Shown here one piece after another: positions 11,931 to 23,053 of a stretch of 64,000 bases of DNA. The position numbers and the translations under genes were made by a program. The notes below the pieces were generated by a model. It made no database searches. It was given only the letters and a program-made list of their open reading frames with translations, and was not told the origin of the DNA. The number at the start of each line of letters is the position of its first letter. Positions within the stretch are counted from its first letter, which is position 1. Origin of the DNA: Erigeron canadensis (taxonomy: Eukaryota; Streptophyta; Magnoliopsida; Asterales; Asteraceae); NCBI RefSeq assembly GCF_010389155.1, contig NC_057761.1, positions 6,326,501 to 6,390,500 on the forward strand. The letters are read 5' to 3'.

Positions 11931-12527
11931 TTGTACTGTAATGCATGCGATTACTCGAACATGTTTTTTGATTGTAGCTTGCTGTTATATATATATCCTC
12001 TTTTGGAACACATATCATCTTTTGGAAATATATCTCGATGTACTAGTAAGGAATTTTATCTTAATGATATATCTTTTGTAGCTTTGATATCAATTTCCCT
12101 TTCATACAGATATGTTCCCTATATTTATTTTGGATGATTATTGAATACATGAATATATGCTATAACAATAAATTAGCTAGTTGATGTATTAGTATGAAAA
12201 AAACTAGAATTTCGAATCCGTCAACAACCTATAATTATGAAGAAAAAATAAATAAAAGCTATAAAGTTGTGGAGAAAAAAAGGGACAAAAGCTGGAACAA
12301 TATTGTAAAAAACAATAGCTCGAAAAAAATAATCTAGTTAATTTATCAAATTTCCATTCCATTCAATTACATAATCAAATAGGAGAATCATTTTCCATAA
12401 ATTTATTCTCTCATGTATCAAACAAGGGAACGAGTTTCCTTTTCTTGGGCTCATTCTTCTTCGCTACAATTCCATTCTCAACCACCATTCCATTCTTTTT
12501 AATTTAATCCTACCAAACAACTCCTAA

Positions 12528-13494
12528 AGGAATCAATTTAAGATGATGAGTTACTCTCTTACATCGAGACGTACACACAGTGATCCAGGGCACGTAACTA
12601 GAAAATTGAACAAAGGATATGCAATTTATTTTTCAAGGATATGCACTACTATATTTTGAACATATAAAATTTTACAACTTTAACTCTTTTTCTACTAGTT
12701 GGACTGTTTACAGGGTATGCAAACCCTTTCATCAACGTGGATCCGCCACTCGTGTTGGTGCATAAGTGTGGCAAGAAGTGAAAGTGTGGTGCAATACGAC
12801 CCATTCATGATTTTTGAGATCAAAGATTTAATTGAGTTTTACAAGCAACCTAGCAAGTACAGTGTCGAATAGATGACCCTCAAAGGTATTTTCTTCATCA
12901 GTTGCTGCCTGGTGTCTCTGGAATAGATGACCCTCAAAGGTATTATCTTCATCAGTTTCTTCATTAGTTTCGGGTTGCTGGTACCACTGTGAACATCCCC
13001 ATCGTTTTTCAAAGCATCATATCTTAGGTTTTTTATGGTTTAAAAATAGAACTAAATTTAGATCTCTTAGTTGGAGGGATTGGTGTTGTTTCAATTTGGT
13101 GTGAATTTGTATATGACTTGTTAGCTGCTGACGACTTGTTGGGGCTGTGTTAATAATACTTACTTTTCAAAAAACAAAATTGCAATATCGGTCCCTATGG
13201 TTCCACGTTTTTGTAACAGGGTCCTTTCAAGTTTTATTAGCAACAAAGATCCCCGTGGTTTGTATCTTTTTGCATCTTTAGTCCAAATTAACAATTTCCA
13301 TCAACCAATATTGTCATTTTACATATGAAAACGACCATTCTTAGAATTTTTACAAGTTCTTTATTTATATATTTATTCTTTTTATTTATTTATTAAATTA
13401 GATTCTTGATTTTCTTTCTCTTAATTGCTTTATGTTTTTACCACAACAACTTTTTGTCTAAAAAACCACATGCAATACTAATTTTATATTGATA
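12528..13494. other. Intergenic spacer with a local duplication
   Basis: A block GAATAGATGACCCTCAAAGG occurs at about 12867 and again at 12921, each followed by TATT.TCTTCATCAGTT, an imperfect tandem copy about 54 bp apart. Sequence near 13180-13300 (GTCCCTATGGTT..., CCCCGTGGTTTGTA) looks like a degraded MITE-type repeat. No gene is seen. Confidence 0.45.
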
Positions 13495-15134
13495 CTAGAT
13501 TATTGTCCCACGTAATACGCGAGTAAATATAATGTTATATTTAAATATATGAACAACACAATTTTCTTAAGTAATTATTAACAAATTTACATGTTCAATT
13601 TCACTTTATTAACATATGCTCTTTTGACCTTGATAATTTCACAAACACTTATTGTGTTACTCACTTAAGTCTTACTGATTCAACAAATTATTCAATGTCA
13701 AAAGTTATTAATCATCTATGCCTTCATAAATAGTTCGATGTCATTCCGATATCCATATCATATCATCAAAAATATCACACATGACACACTTTAGATTGTG
13801 ACAAGACATACAACTATTAAAATCGAGTTGCGAGATTGCCAACATCAAACCAATGATCATTCCAAAATCTTGTCTTATTTTCATTCTCAATTGTTCTTTA
13901 ATAACATATTAAGGGGCTAGCATTAGAGTGTGCCTCGAATAATGAGAAACATATATTTGCCCATATATTATTACCATTTGTTTTACACGGGAACACAGAC
14001 TCAGAACCACGTTACACATGGATGATTTTAACTCTAAAGACATCCAAATTTTGAACCACATGTCATATCCATTTGTACATCAATTCTAAATTAAGAGCAT
14101 CCAAACCACCAACATAAGCTACTCACTTTTTTACCTGACAATCGCCTTCCCGTCGATCCATTACATTTCATTTTCTGAGTGACCCCCCCCCCTTCCCCTT
14201 CCCCTTCCACCTTAAAAATAAAATAAGTTGTGATCTTTATCAACCGAAATAGAGAAAAATAGTACATCCTAAATACTTTAAGGAATTTTTTTTCTTGAAT
14301 TGTCGAGTTAGAATCTACCATAGACAAAACATTAGTATTGATTTAAATTTTATCTTTAACAAGTTTCAAAATTTATAAAATATAATCATGGATGGAGCTC
14401 CCACTCCAATTTTGGTACAATGTAAATTTTAAAGGGTGTATTTGTAAATTTGTTCCTAAAAAATATTAATAAATAAAGAATACATACAAACGTCGTCTTT
14501 ATTGTCGTAAACCTCTTCTTTGTAAGTACATCCTAGTGTTGGAAACATTAGTTTTGAGATAAACCCCTCTGTTGGTAGTGTAAAAATCTATTATTCTTGA
14601 TTTCTTATATTGGAATTATTGGATAAAAAATATAGATTTATGATAAAAAAAATTAAAAAGTGTAAATTCAAGTCAGATTTGAAAAGAAAAATAAACTTGA
14701 GGAAATTGATAATTATGATTGGGTGATAAGTTATTAAAACAATTATGTTTTAATATATTATAATATTAGATATTATAAATGTGAATAAAATAATGATAAT
14801 AATAATAATTTGAATCTCTTAAGTAATCATATATCACGCATAAACAATCTTAATTAATTTAATTTAAAATAAATAACAATAGTTTCCTTTGATTTGTAAA
14901 GTTGTTGTGTGTCCTCTACGTCTTTTATTATATAGATTTATTATTATTTAAGGTTTATGATTTAAAGGGGGTATTTTGTCTAATTATATAAAGTGAAAGT
15001 ATTAATATCGTCATTTAATAAAGATGAAATAATTAAATTTGATCTAATGGTTCTAAATTAAAGATGGAATCCATCCAAGGGTTTTTGTTTGTTTAGGAAT
15101 GAATTTAACACCTTGTTATATATATATTGGTAGA
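13495..15134 (-). mobile_element. Helitron-like non-autonomous element, antisense
   Basis: Read on the minus strand it starts TCTACCAATATATATATAAC at 15134 and ends with a CGCGTATTACGTGGG hairpin, then ATAATCTAG at 13495. The plus-strand base before 13495 is A and the base after 15134 is T, which is the A/T insertion target expected of Helitrons. It has no Rep/helicase frame. A C-run followed by CCCTTCCCCTTCC sits near 14183-14208. Confidence 0.55.
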
Positions 15135-15748
15135 TTGTTTTATTATGCTAAATTCCTGAAGTTACTTTGAAACATCATCAAATACGGCTACTGAAACTGA
15201 GTCTCGGGCTGATTGATAATATTAAGACGAAAATAGATGGTGATATTATATTTAAAAATTGACATATAGTCGTTTAAAAGAGAATTTAGATAATTACATT
15301 TTATTTTACATTGGATTTAAGCTAAACATGAAAGATATTATAAATCTATTAAAAAATAATTTAAACTTTTTATAGAATGATGTCATAAATCAAGAAAATA
15401 AAAAAGATATAATTGATAGAAATAAATATAATAATGACAACAAAGCCTTTTTGTTAAAAAGTCATGATGTCATTAGAGTTTTATTTTATTTATATAAGAG
15501 ATTATATATTTTAAAATTTAAAAAGATTTGTTTTAATAGAAAAAGATCTATAATAGAGTTTTAAATATAATTATCTATTTAATAAGCAAAAAATAAATAA
15601 ATAAAGAAATATAGAAAAAAAGAGAGCGAGAGTAATTAGGAGAAAGTTTTAGTCTTAAATTGGTTTTAAGGAGTGTCAAGTGTACCCTCAACCTTATCTT
15701 TTAGATATAGTATAAATTTGAAAAATATTTGATATATATCTAAATAAC
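15135..15748. other. AT-rich intergenic spacer
   Basis: No gene, RNA or repeat structure is recognised; it is rich in A/T runs. Confidence 0.5.
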
Positions 15749-15800
15749 TAGCACGGTACCAGCGCAATGCGACGGTTGTCATGACGCGACGATGTATTGG
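15749..15800 (-). mobile_element. Helitron 3' terminus (antisense)
   Basis: On the minus strand the sequence CGTCGCATTGCGCTGGTACC followed by GTGCTAG and T is the hairpin plus CTAG|T end seen in plant Helitrons; the 2434-2817 element ends similarly. The other end, expected to the right, was not located, so only the terminus is annotated. Confidence 0.45.
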
Positions 15801-16093
15801 TGGGGTCGACTGTTGGTGGTGGAGGGGGCGTCGAGTGGTATAAATATTTGATGTAAAGAGTTAATGAATGTATTTAAAAGATAAATAATTAATAGTTTAA
15901 TTTAATCATTAATATTAAGTGGGTACTTTATGTAAAAATATTTTAAAGGGTGATAAGTGAAAACATTACATATTTTTCAATACTCATTACAAAATCAATG
16001 ATAATGGTTAAAAAGGAGAAAAAGTGTAACACATGCGTCAATAAATGAATAGACTATGTATATTATTAGGCATATTTTCTAAGCATATATATC

Positions 16094-16224
16094 GGAAATT
16101 GATATTAGTACCACATTCTTTGATAATTTTACCACAACGGTGCATTATTGATTTGTACAGTCAGCTGTAATATCTGTACGTTGTGGTATATTTATCAAAA
16201 ATCATGGTACGAATATCACCTCCC
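16094..16224. mobile_element. Short inverted-repeat MITE (131 bp)
   Basis: The left arm GGAAATTGATATTAGTACCA pairs with the right arm, whose reverse complement is GGGAGGTGATATTCGTACCA. Pairing continues through TTTTGATAA.T.TACCACAACG to a short centre near 16145-16175. The duplication could not be assigned with confidence. Confidence 0.65.
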
Positions 16225-16593
16225 TTACTTTTACAATGTATGATTAATATACACTTTTTGGTTTTTATCACCAATTTATACTTTCATCCAATTTAAAAAT
16301 AATTAATTTATACTTTTCAATTTTATTAGTAATATAAAAAGTATAACAAAATAGTGGACCAAAATATATGCATAAACACTAATTAAAAAAAAACTAGAGT
16401 TTATGAAAAGAAATACTTCGAAAATCCTTCATATATAATTATAACCTATTTAAAGTGATTTCATGTTAACTCATTTTATTTTATTATTAGGTATCACTTT
16501 TGGCTAAGGAGTATATAATACGTATGAACTATGTCGGCAACAATAATCATAGATCAAGTGGGTTTTTTTTGACATGCTTCACTTTTTTTATTA

Positions 16594-16875
16594 GAGAGTT
16601 ACGTCGCGTTTGGTTCACAGAATTTGATGGAATTGGAATTGAATTTCATTCCTTAGTGTGTTTGGTTGCACAAAGAAGAGGGAATCTCATTCCATAGGAA
16701 TGTAAACATTCCATCATTTGATGGAATCTCCATTCTTTGGGGATGGAGGAATTTCCTTCCATCACTTGAATTTTCAAAAAATCAAAAACATTCTGTCAAG
16801 TTCTATTCCTTCAAATTCTAATTCCTTTGAAAGATTCCATTCTTTCCCAAAACATTCTGGAAACCAAACGCGCTC
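16594..16875. mobile_element. PIF/Harbinger-like MITE (282 bp)
   Basis: The ends carry GCGTTTGGTTC and (reverse complement of right) GAGCGCGTTTGGTTTCC, flanked by TTA at 16591-16593 and 16876-16878. The interior is full of AATTCCAT/TGGAATT motifs in both orientations, typical of small foldback MITEs. The left end carries about 7 extra bases, so the terminus match is imperfect. The 65-codon frame at 16500-16697 crossing its left edge is not a gene. Confidence 0.55.
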
Positions 16876-17166
16876 TTAGAGTTCGAACCCCGCTACAAAC
16901 AATACTATGTTTTGAAATTTAAGCTCCACCTCACTATTGATTTTGGGATTTCCATTAGCTAGCATATAATTTGATATTTGTTTTTTTTTCATTTCCTTTT
17001 TCTTTAATGAATGAACTAACTTTTGGTATATATCTAACTTTACAAATATAGAAATATAATTTACGAAAATCCATAAAACTTTTAAAAATTACAATACATT
17101 GTTTTAACTATGTGTATTATTTACGAAGCGCGTAACCCGATCAGGGAAAAAGTAGTAACCCGACCA

Positions 17167-17202
17167 CCCACTATTAGCGGCGACGTCGCCGCAAATAGTG
17201 GG
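17167..17202. repeat. 36-bp palindrome, copy 1
   Basis: CCCACTATTAGCGGCGACG followed by TCGCCGCAAATAGTGGG: the outer arms CCCACTATT/AATAGTGGG enclose the perfect 16-mer GCGGCGACGTCGCCGC. An identical copy lies at 17255-17290. Confidence 0.9.
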
Positions 17203-17254
17203 TCCCCATCTGTCAGTCAACGGCTTTAACTGGCCGAATCACGTGGTTGTGGAG

Positions 17255-17290
17255 CCCACTATTAGCGGCGACGTCGCCGCAAATAGTGGG
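17255..17290. repeat. 36-bp palindrome, copy 2
   Basis: Identical to copy 1 and 88 bp downstream. Together they form a subterminal array upstream of the plus-strand transposase gene. Confidence 0.9.
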
Positions 17291-17459
17291 TCCCCCCACT
17301 ACAGATCCATCGTCGATATAAACAAGGCAACCCTCTTCTTCTTCGTTTGTTCGTCTTCTCCATTTTACTCCTCCGTAAAAACTTTTAATTTCTCCAAAAA
17401 ATCCATTCTTCTCCATTACTATAACTCACAAATCCGACCATCTATCCCCTCATCATCAT

Positions 17460-17740
17460 TATCAACGTTCTTTTTTACACCACCTACGTTTTCCGGCCTC
17501 CCGGAGTCCATTTTCAGGCGTATTTTTAGCGGCGACATTTTTCCGGCGATTATATTTTCCGGCGTACCAGTTTTGCGGGGAACCTATTTTCCACCATTGA
17601 TATACGGGAAAACAGATTTGAAACGTTTCCGGTTTATTCCGGCGATATTGTTTTCCGGCGACTAATATTTTTGCCGGCCAGCCATCCGTTATTTGTTCTA
17701 CTCTTTTTTCCGGTAAACCATTTTTTAGACGAGGTAACAC
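17460..17740 (+). repeat. Subterminal cluster of TTTTCCGGCG-type motifs
   Basis: At least six variants of TTTTCCGGC(G/C) occur in about 240 bp (near 17490, 17540, 17557, 17634, 17652 and 17708). In CACTA and Mutator elements such repeated short motifs near the ends are transposase-binding sites. Coding frames that cross it on both strands (155 and 92 codons) are byproducts of GC-rich repeats. Confidence 0.5.
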
Positions 17741-18344
17741 TCATTTACCTTTTTATATATAATAATGTTATCAAATTTTTATTTCTTATGGAAATTATTA
17801 GTTATAGAATTGTTATATTTTTTTGTTAGAAAATATATGTTGAAAAAAAAAGTTAGAAAAAATATGTGTTATAAAATATTAGTTATATAAATGTTATAGT
17901 TTAATGTTATATAAAATATATGTTAGGAACAAGTGTTAGTAAATATATGTTAGAAAGTATTAGTTATAGAAATGTTATAGTTTTATAGTTAGGAAAGATT
18001 ACTTATGTTATTATAGTTAGGAATGATATGATTTTTAGAAATTCATAAATATTTAAGAAAACACTTGTAGTTATAATTATTGTTTATTATAGTTCAAAGT
18101 ATGATTCTTAGTTAGAAAACACTTTTTAGTATGATTGTAATTGTTAATATAGTTGTTATTAGGTTAGTATTAATGTTATAAACGAAGGTTTGAAAAAAAG
18201 TTGCAAAAAAGTGGTCATTTTAGGTATAATAATTTTGGAAAACAAATTTGTGTCCAAAATATGTTTATTTAGGTAGCACCTTTTTTATGACTTTTTTGTT
18301 TGTTTATGTTATTTTATAAATTGGGACGGCTAATGTAGGTTAAA

Positions 18345-19853
18345 ATGGCTGCACTTCACGGCGGAGATGGTGGCAACGACCCTCCAAACTGGGGGTGGAA
18401 TCCCGAATGGGGTTGTAGGCGTACGGGTGGTAAGTATATATTAATGTACGATGCATATAAATATATGGTACATATGTATATATATATATATATATATATA
18501 TTTGTTATTTTATTTTGTTTTGCAGGTATTAGCACAGGGAGAGCTGCTGCTGCTAACAACGATCTGGAGCGCGAGTTTCAGAATTCGGGACGTCGAATCT
18601 CGCTTTTGTTGAATAACGATCTAAGTAGGTGGCAGGCAATCGGGGACCTCGCCAAGTGGTACAAGAGCTATTTGGGAACCTATGTCGCTACCGTCCCACA
18701 TAATTACGAGTCGTGGGATCAGGTGCCCCAGCCCATCAAGGATGGACTTAGTGACTGGCTTATGGTATAAAACAATTTTTTTTTACTTTTTAAATACTTT
18801 ATTTAAAAAAAATGGTAGATGCTAACTATTACTTGATACTATTGCAGAGACGGTTCTACTTAGAACCATATCTAGGTCACCCAGAAAATCACCCGTTACG
18901 AGAGGCCGTGACCAGGATGATACGTCAGGATGCCCTGAAGATCTACAGGGATAAAAAAGCAAAATTCAAGAAGACTTGGTTCACTGACAGGGGTGGGTCC
19001 CAGAGGCTGGCAGAACTGGAGGGTCAACCTCCATATGGGATGCCTCCACAGGCGTGGAGTTATCTACTGGGTTACTGGACCAGCGAGCCCCGGATGATTG
19101 TTGCCCAAAGAAACACGACAAACAGGCAGCAACAAAATAATTTTGTCAGTACTCACGGTCGGCAGTCATACGCTCAGCGTGAATGGCGTTACGCTGTAAG
19201 TTATACGTAATTACTTATATCCACGTACTTAAACATATATCTATACAAAGATACACATACATATATATAACTTTGATTAATGTATATACAAGAAGATAAT
19301 GACGGGCGACGTGAGGAGCCGCCCGAGTTTTATTTGAGGGCCCACACGAGACGAGATGGGATGGTGCAGGACGCAGTTATGCCCATTTATGTAAGATGTT
19401 GCACAAATCCTGGAGAAAGAATTTTTTTTGGTATATTTATATTAAGTATAACTAATTTTTAGTAATTATTAACTTAATTTTCATGTGCTACAGGAGCGGC
19501 TTCTTGATACCCACCAAAGACTTTCCCAAGTGCCCAATACACCGCCTACGCAGACATATGTGGACGCTTTAGGGACACGATCGGGACATACTCGTGTGGT
19601 TGGGCGTGTAGTTAGGGGAACACGTGGACTGAATGTCCCCCTCCCAGAGGATATAGAGCAACCCTTCCCAGCCCAGCAGTCACCGTCCTTTAACATCAAT
19701 GATATGTTCGCCCAGGGTAGCCCTTTGACCCAGTCATCATTCGAAGCCGGACCTAGCACGTCATCATCCCATGCTGGGCCTAGCACGTCACGGGCCCCCA
19801 CACAGCGGTTGGGTAGTGATAGTGATAGTGATAGTGATGATGAAAGTGATTAG
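18345..19853 (+). CDS. Transposase_24 (Ptta/En/Spm-type) plant transposon protein
   Basis: Multi-exon gene: 18345-18429, 18526-18764, 18848-19195, about 19293-19390 and 19494-19853, GT-AG throughout. The protein begins MAALHGGDGGNDPPNW, followed by RRFYLEPYLGHPENHPLR and KIYRDKKAKFKKTWF, PPQAWSYLLGYWTSEP, and a Gln/Asn-rich stretch with FVSTHGRQSYAQREW. Then come EEPPEFYLRAHTRRDG and a Ser/Pro-rich tail ending in an Asp/Ser acidic repeat. The W..L..YW.SE and THG-like blocks match plant Ptta/En/Spm Transposase_24 proteins. Exons 1-3 join cleanly, but exon 4 is one base out of phase with the nearest acceptor, so either a splice site is misjudged or an indel has killed it. Low-complexity (AT)n fills intron 1. 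Confidence 0.7.
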
Positions 19854-20148
19854 TTTTCCCTTTTCTTTATTGTTTGTATTCATCGTTCAACTGAAATGTG
19901 ATTTCCTTTTGTAATCTTGATTTCCGTGATATAATCATTTGTAATTTTTTATGTTTTATACATTTGTTGATAAAAAAATGATTGGAATCAACTTTAGAAG
20001 AGTATTATAGAGTCAATGTATGTACAACAGAAAAGTATGAAAAATTATTGATTGAAACTTGTTTTGGAACAACAACTTAAATAAATAAAAAATATATACA
20101 ATAAAAAAAGTATACATACAAACAACCTAAATAAAACATTGAAAGAAT

Positions 20149-21320
20149 TTAATCATTTATTATAATAGGAGGGCCTGGTGGTACTCTTGGCATGTTTGCG
20201 TACAACCAATTTTGATACGCCTCTTCTTGATTTGCGTACGTTAATGCTAGTCGACGTGCAGGATCGGTTGCGTGAAATTCCCATTCCGGATTCTTGTAGG
20301 CCATTGGGTAGTCGCCTGCTAATTTCACTGCAACAAAATGGGTTTCGTTGTTTATCAGAGCAATACTTATCGGTTGTTTGAATAACAGATGATCTAAGCC
20401 GTGATGCATCGGAAATACTGTGCGGGGGTCACGTAGGCTAACGCAATTGACTATTATACCCAGCTTATTGGCCAGGAGGATATGGAACCACACTTTACTC
20501 ATCCAATGATGCATGGGCCGGCTTCGTCCATAATAAGATGTTCGCAGCGCCGTCAACATTCGGTTGCCCTCTATTTGCCCAAACATTTGCATGTACCCTT
20601 CGAGATCAGATTCAAACTCCGCTAGCATCTGCGTACGAACCCACTCTGCACCCATCTAGTGGTCTAGCCCCAAAGCTACAACGGTAGCTCGAAATCCACA
20701 GTTACCGTCTCCTTTAACATTTTGTGCGCCTACAACGTACGGCCTTAAGTACGATGGTATCTCACCTAGTACCCAAGCGTAATTTTTGGAAAGACTGGCG
20801 TTATACAGTTCCGCAACATACCCAACCCAACTGGCCGATGACTGTGCCTCTGACTCCGGATCCGAAACCTGCGTCTGCCTTGATTCATATATGGGTGCAT
20901 TTCTAGATTGTGTAGGTGGTGGCCCGAAGATGTCATCTACTAAGTTGGAATATGGTTGGTCATAGTTGAGCCAATGGTCTTGGGACGTATCGCCGAATCC
21001 ATATAATTTTTGTGTCACATATGGTGTATCCCCGACCCCGTAGGCTTGGGACGGGTCCCCCCACGTATATATATCATCAAGACCTGGATATGGGTGCAGG
21101 TTTCCGAAAATGTCAGGATTATCTTTGACCCATTGTGATTCAGGGTGGGATTGATCGTCGAACAATTTTCGGTTCTCGGGATAACGACAGGACTGGGACG
21201 GCTTATACGTACTGTGTTTGGCGGGCTGCACAGGTGGGGGTTTGTTCAAATCTGGCACCTTGTATTCCCTTGGTCGACTGGACTTGGATTTTCGTAGCCC
21301 AGGTGGGTTGGGTTGGTGTT
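20149..21320 (-). pseudogene. OTU-like cysteine protease domain of the MULE protein
   Basis: It is read on the minus strand in a frame shifted from the MULE exon (junction near 21250-21330). A Pro/Tyr/Asp-rich linker with repeated DDI/GD motifs leads to VKGDGNCGFRATVVALGLDH, the OTU Asp-x2-Cys catalytic block. One in-frame TAG at 20656-20658 follows, then MGAEWVRTQML and, near the end, ALINNETHFVAVKL with the catalytic His. Plant MULE proteins carrying a C-terminal OTU or ULP1 protease are known; the normal piece between nuclease and protease is deleted here. Stop plus frameshift make a working protein unlikely. The frame ends at about 20149. Confidence 0.72.
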
Positions 21321-22476
21321 AACATCTTTCTTCATCCGCAATGCCGGTTCGCAGTGCTTGATTATGTTTTGCCATATATGGTACCTACACAGCAGATGTT
21401 TCGAATCCGGCATAACAACCTTCAAAGCTCTCATCAGGGCCAGCTCCCTGTCAGTAAGAACGACACGAACGGCAAAGCTATCATCAAGGGTGGACCGAAG
21501 ACATCGTAAAACCCATTGATAATTTGCCTCCCGCTCGTTTACGATAAACGCATACGCTAAACTGAAGGTCTTCCCCGTTGAAGTCACGCCGACGATCTCA
21601 ACTAACGGCATGTTGTAGATGTTAGTTTTGTAGGTGGAGTCTATTTCAATAACCCAGGGAAATGCGCGCCATAGGGTCATTGATGTTGGATGAATGAAAA
21701 ATAGGTTCTCCAAGCGTCCATTTTTGTTATTTGTGGTGAACTGGTAAAAGTACCTTTTCTCTTGCAACAGTGAAAACATAACCTGCGATTAATGACCAAG
21801 ATAGAGTAAATAAGTCAATTCCAACAACGTAGTACAATAAAATATTTAATGTTTGTACCTGCATTGGAGTACGCCCTGCTTGGCCCGACCTTCTTCTCGC
21901 TTTTAGGAAGGTCGTAATGTCTCCTTTGCGAGTCAAGTTTCCTGGAAATTCAAGTTTGAGGTTTACCAGGATCTGATGTGGGTACAAACCGCGATCCGAT
22001 TGGGTCCCCACAAATTCCTTTTCTTCATCCGTCATCCGTCTGGCGTATGCATTCCCTTGCAGATTAGTAGTTGGATCATGATTGTGTCTCCAATCCTGGA
22101 CAGTTAACCTCCAACCACCATCACGCCCAGAGCGGCCTATTAAAGTGAAAGGACAACCTATCTTACTTGACCGTTTAGGTGGACCAATTAACCTTGCATC
22201 GCGCGCTCCACCGTGGTGACATATAAGTGTCACTTTATTGACCACCTCTTTTGAGTTTTTGTTCGTCCGCCGTATAACTAGAACATAACCCAAATCCATT
22301 GCTGTTCTTTGAGCCCACTTCGTTAATTCTTCAAAGGAACCGAACACCTCATCAGTTTCAAAGTCCCCAGCTTCGCATTCATATTCACCATCTACATCAG
22401 GTTGCTCAAACACATTATCCGGCACTTCAATACGTACGTTTTCTGGGTCTGCCCAAATATCCTCCAAACTATCCAT
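21246..22476 (-). pseudogene. FAR1/MULE-type Mutator transposase, C-terminally deleted
   Basis: Two exons on the minus strand, 22476-21859 and 21782 to about 21330, join in phase. Start chosen at the ATG giving MDSLEDIWADP, just after a possible acceptor. Residues about 45-140 form a FAR1-type zinc domain (GYVLVIRRTNKNS, a Cys in TLICHHGG, IGCPF, then WRHNHDP). Exon 2 holds the MULE nuclease: IHPTSMTLWRAFPWVIEIDSTYKT with the first catalytic Asp, VVLTDRELALMRAL with the second, and HLLCRYHIW with the Cys/His pair. It runs into an out-of-frame tail after about RMKKD; the third acidic residue and any SWIM finger are gone, so it is inactive. Confidence 0.78.
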
Positions 22477-22559
22477 CTGAAACAATTCAAGTAAACATCA
22501 ACCACATTAACTATTAATGGTGTCCATACTATATATATATGTATATATATTTACACATA

Positions 22560-23017
22560 CGTATAATATCTATATCTATATTCATAATACATATATATAT
22601 ATATATAAACACTAAGATTGAAAACCATACACAATACCAGCAACTATAAATATGTAATGAAAAACGATGATTCGTATGTTTGGAATTTTTTTTCGAAATA
22701 CACAATAATTCAGTAGGAAAACCACGACTTTGGGGTATTGAATATGTTATTAGTTGCTGTTTTTTTCAAGTATACATTTAGTTGGACATTCCATTATATA
22801 TATAGTTTTGAAATCGATAATTTCTATGTACCACTTTTGATCCTGTTGAACTACATTTAAAATCGTTGATTCCTATGCATTAAACTCTTTTGATCTTATT
22901 GAACTATGTCAAAAAACCATTCCCGATATGTCATAAACCATTCCCATTCCCGATATCTGATGCCAGACTGCCGCTGCAGACTGACGTGTGGCATTAGTTG
23001 ATGGACGTGTCGGGGGT
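22560..23017. other. Right subterminal region of the compound element
   Basis: AT-rich with TATATA runs near 22580-22610, and a short direct repeat CATTCCCGATAT near 22918 and 22945. No gene seen. Confidence 0.4.
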
Positions 23018-23053
23018 CCCACTATTAGCGGCGACGTCGCCGCTAATAATCTG
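23018..23053. repeat. Palindrome, copy 3 (right side)
   Basis: The core CCCACTATTAGCGGCGACG then TCGCCGCTAATAATCTGG matches the left copies through the perfect 16-mer; the outer right arm has diverged (AATAATCTGGTGGG instead of AATAGTGGG). Confidence 0.85.

Larger units (their letters stand above)
4299..12524 (+). mobile_element. PIF/Harbinger DNA transposon, interrupted
   Basis: Terminal inverted repeats GGGGTTGTTTGGTA (left) and TACCAAACAACTCC (right) match at 13 of 14 positions and are flanked by TAA at 4296-4298 and 12525-12527, the 3-bp duplication typical of this superfamily. Inside are both proteins the superfamily needs: a truncated transposase and a Myb/SANT-like accessory protein. 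A retroelement (4989-10145) splits the 5' part. Both coding regions carry in-frame stops and the catalytic DDE part is absent, so it cannot move itself. Net length without the nested insert is about 3.1 kb. Confidence 0.8.

Noticed and set aside
17198..17740. 155- and 92-codon frames on opposite strands before the Transposase_24 gene
   Set aside because: They overlap each other, run over palindromes and repeated CCGG motifs, and have no domain.
18345..19853. A host gene of the plant
   Set aside because: Protein blocks fit Ptta/En/Spm Transposase_24, and it lies between transposon palindromes.
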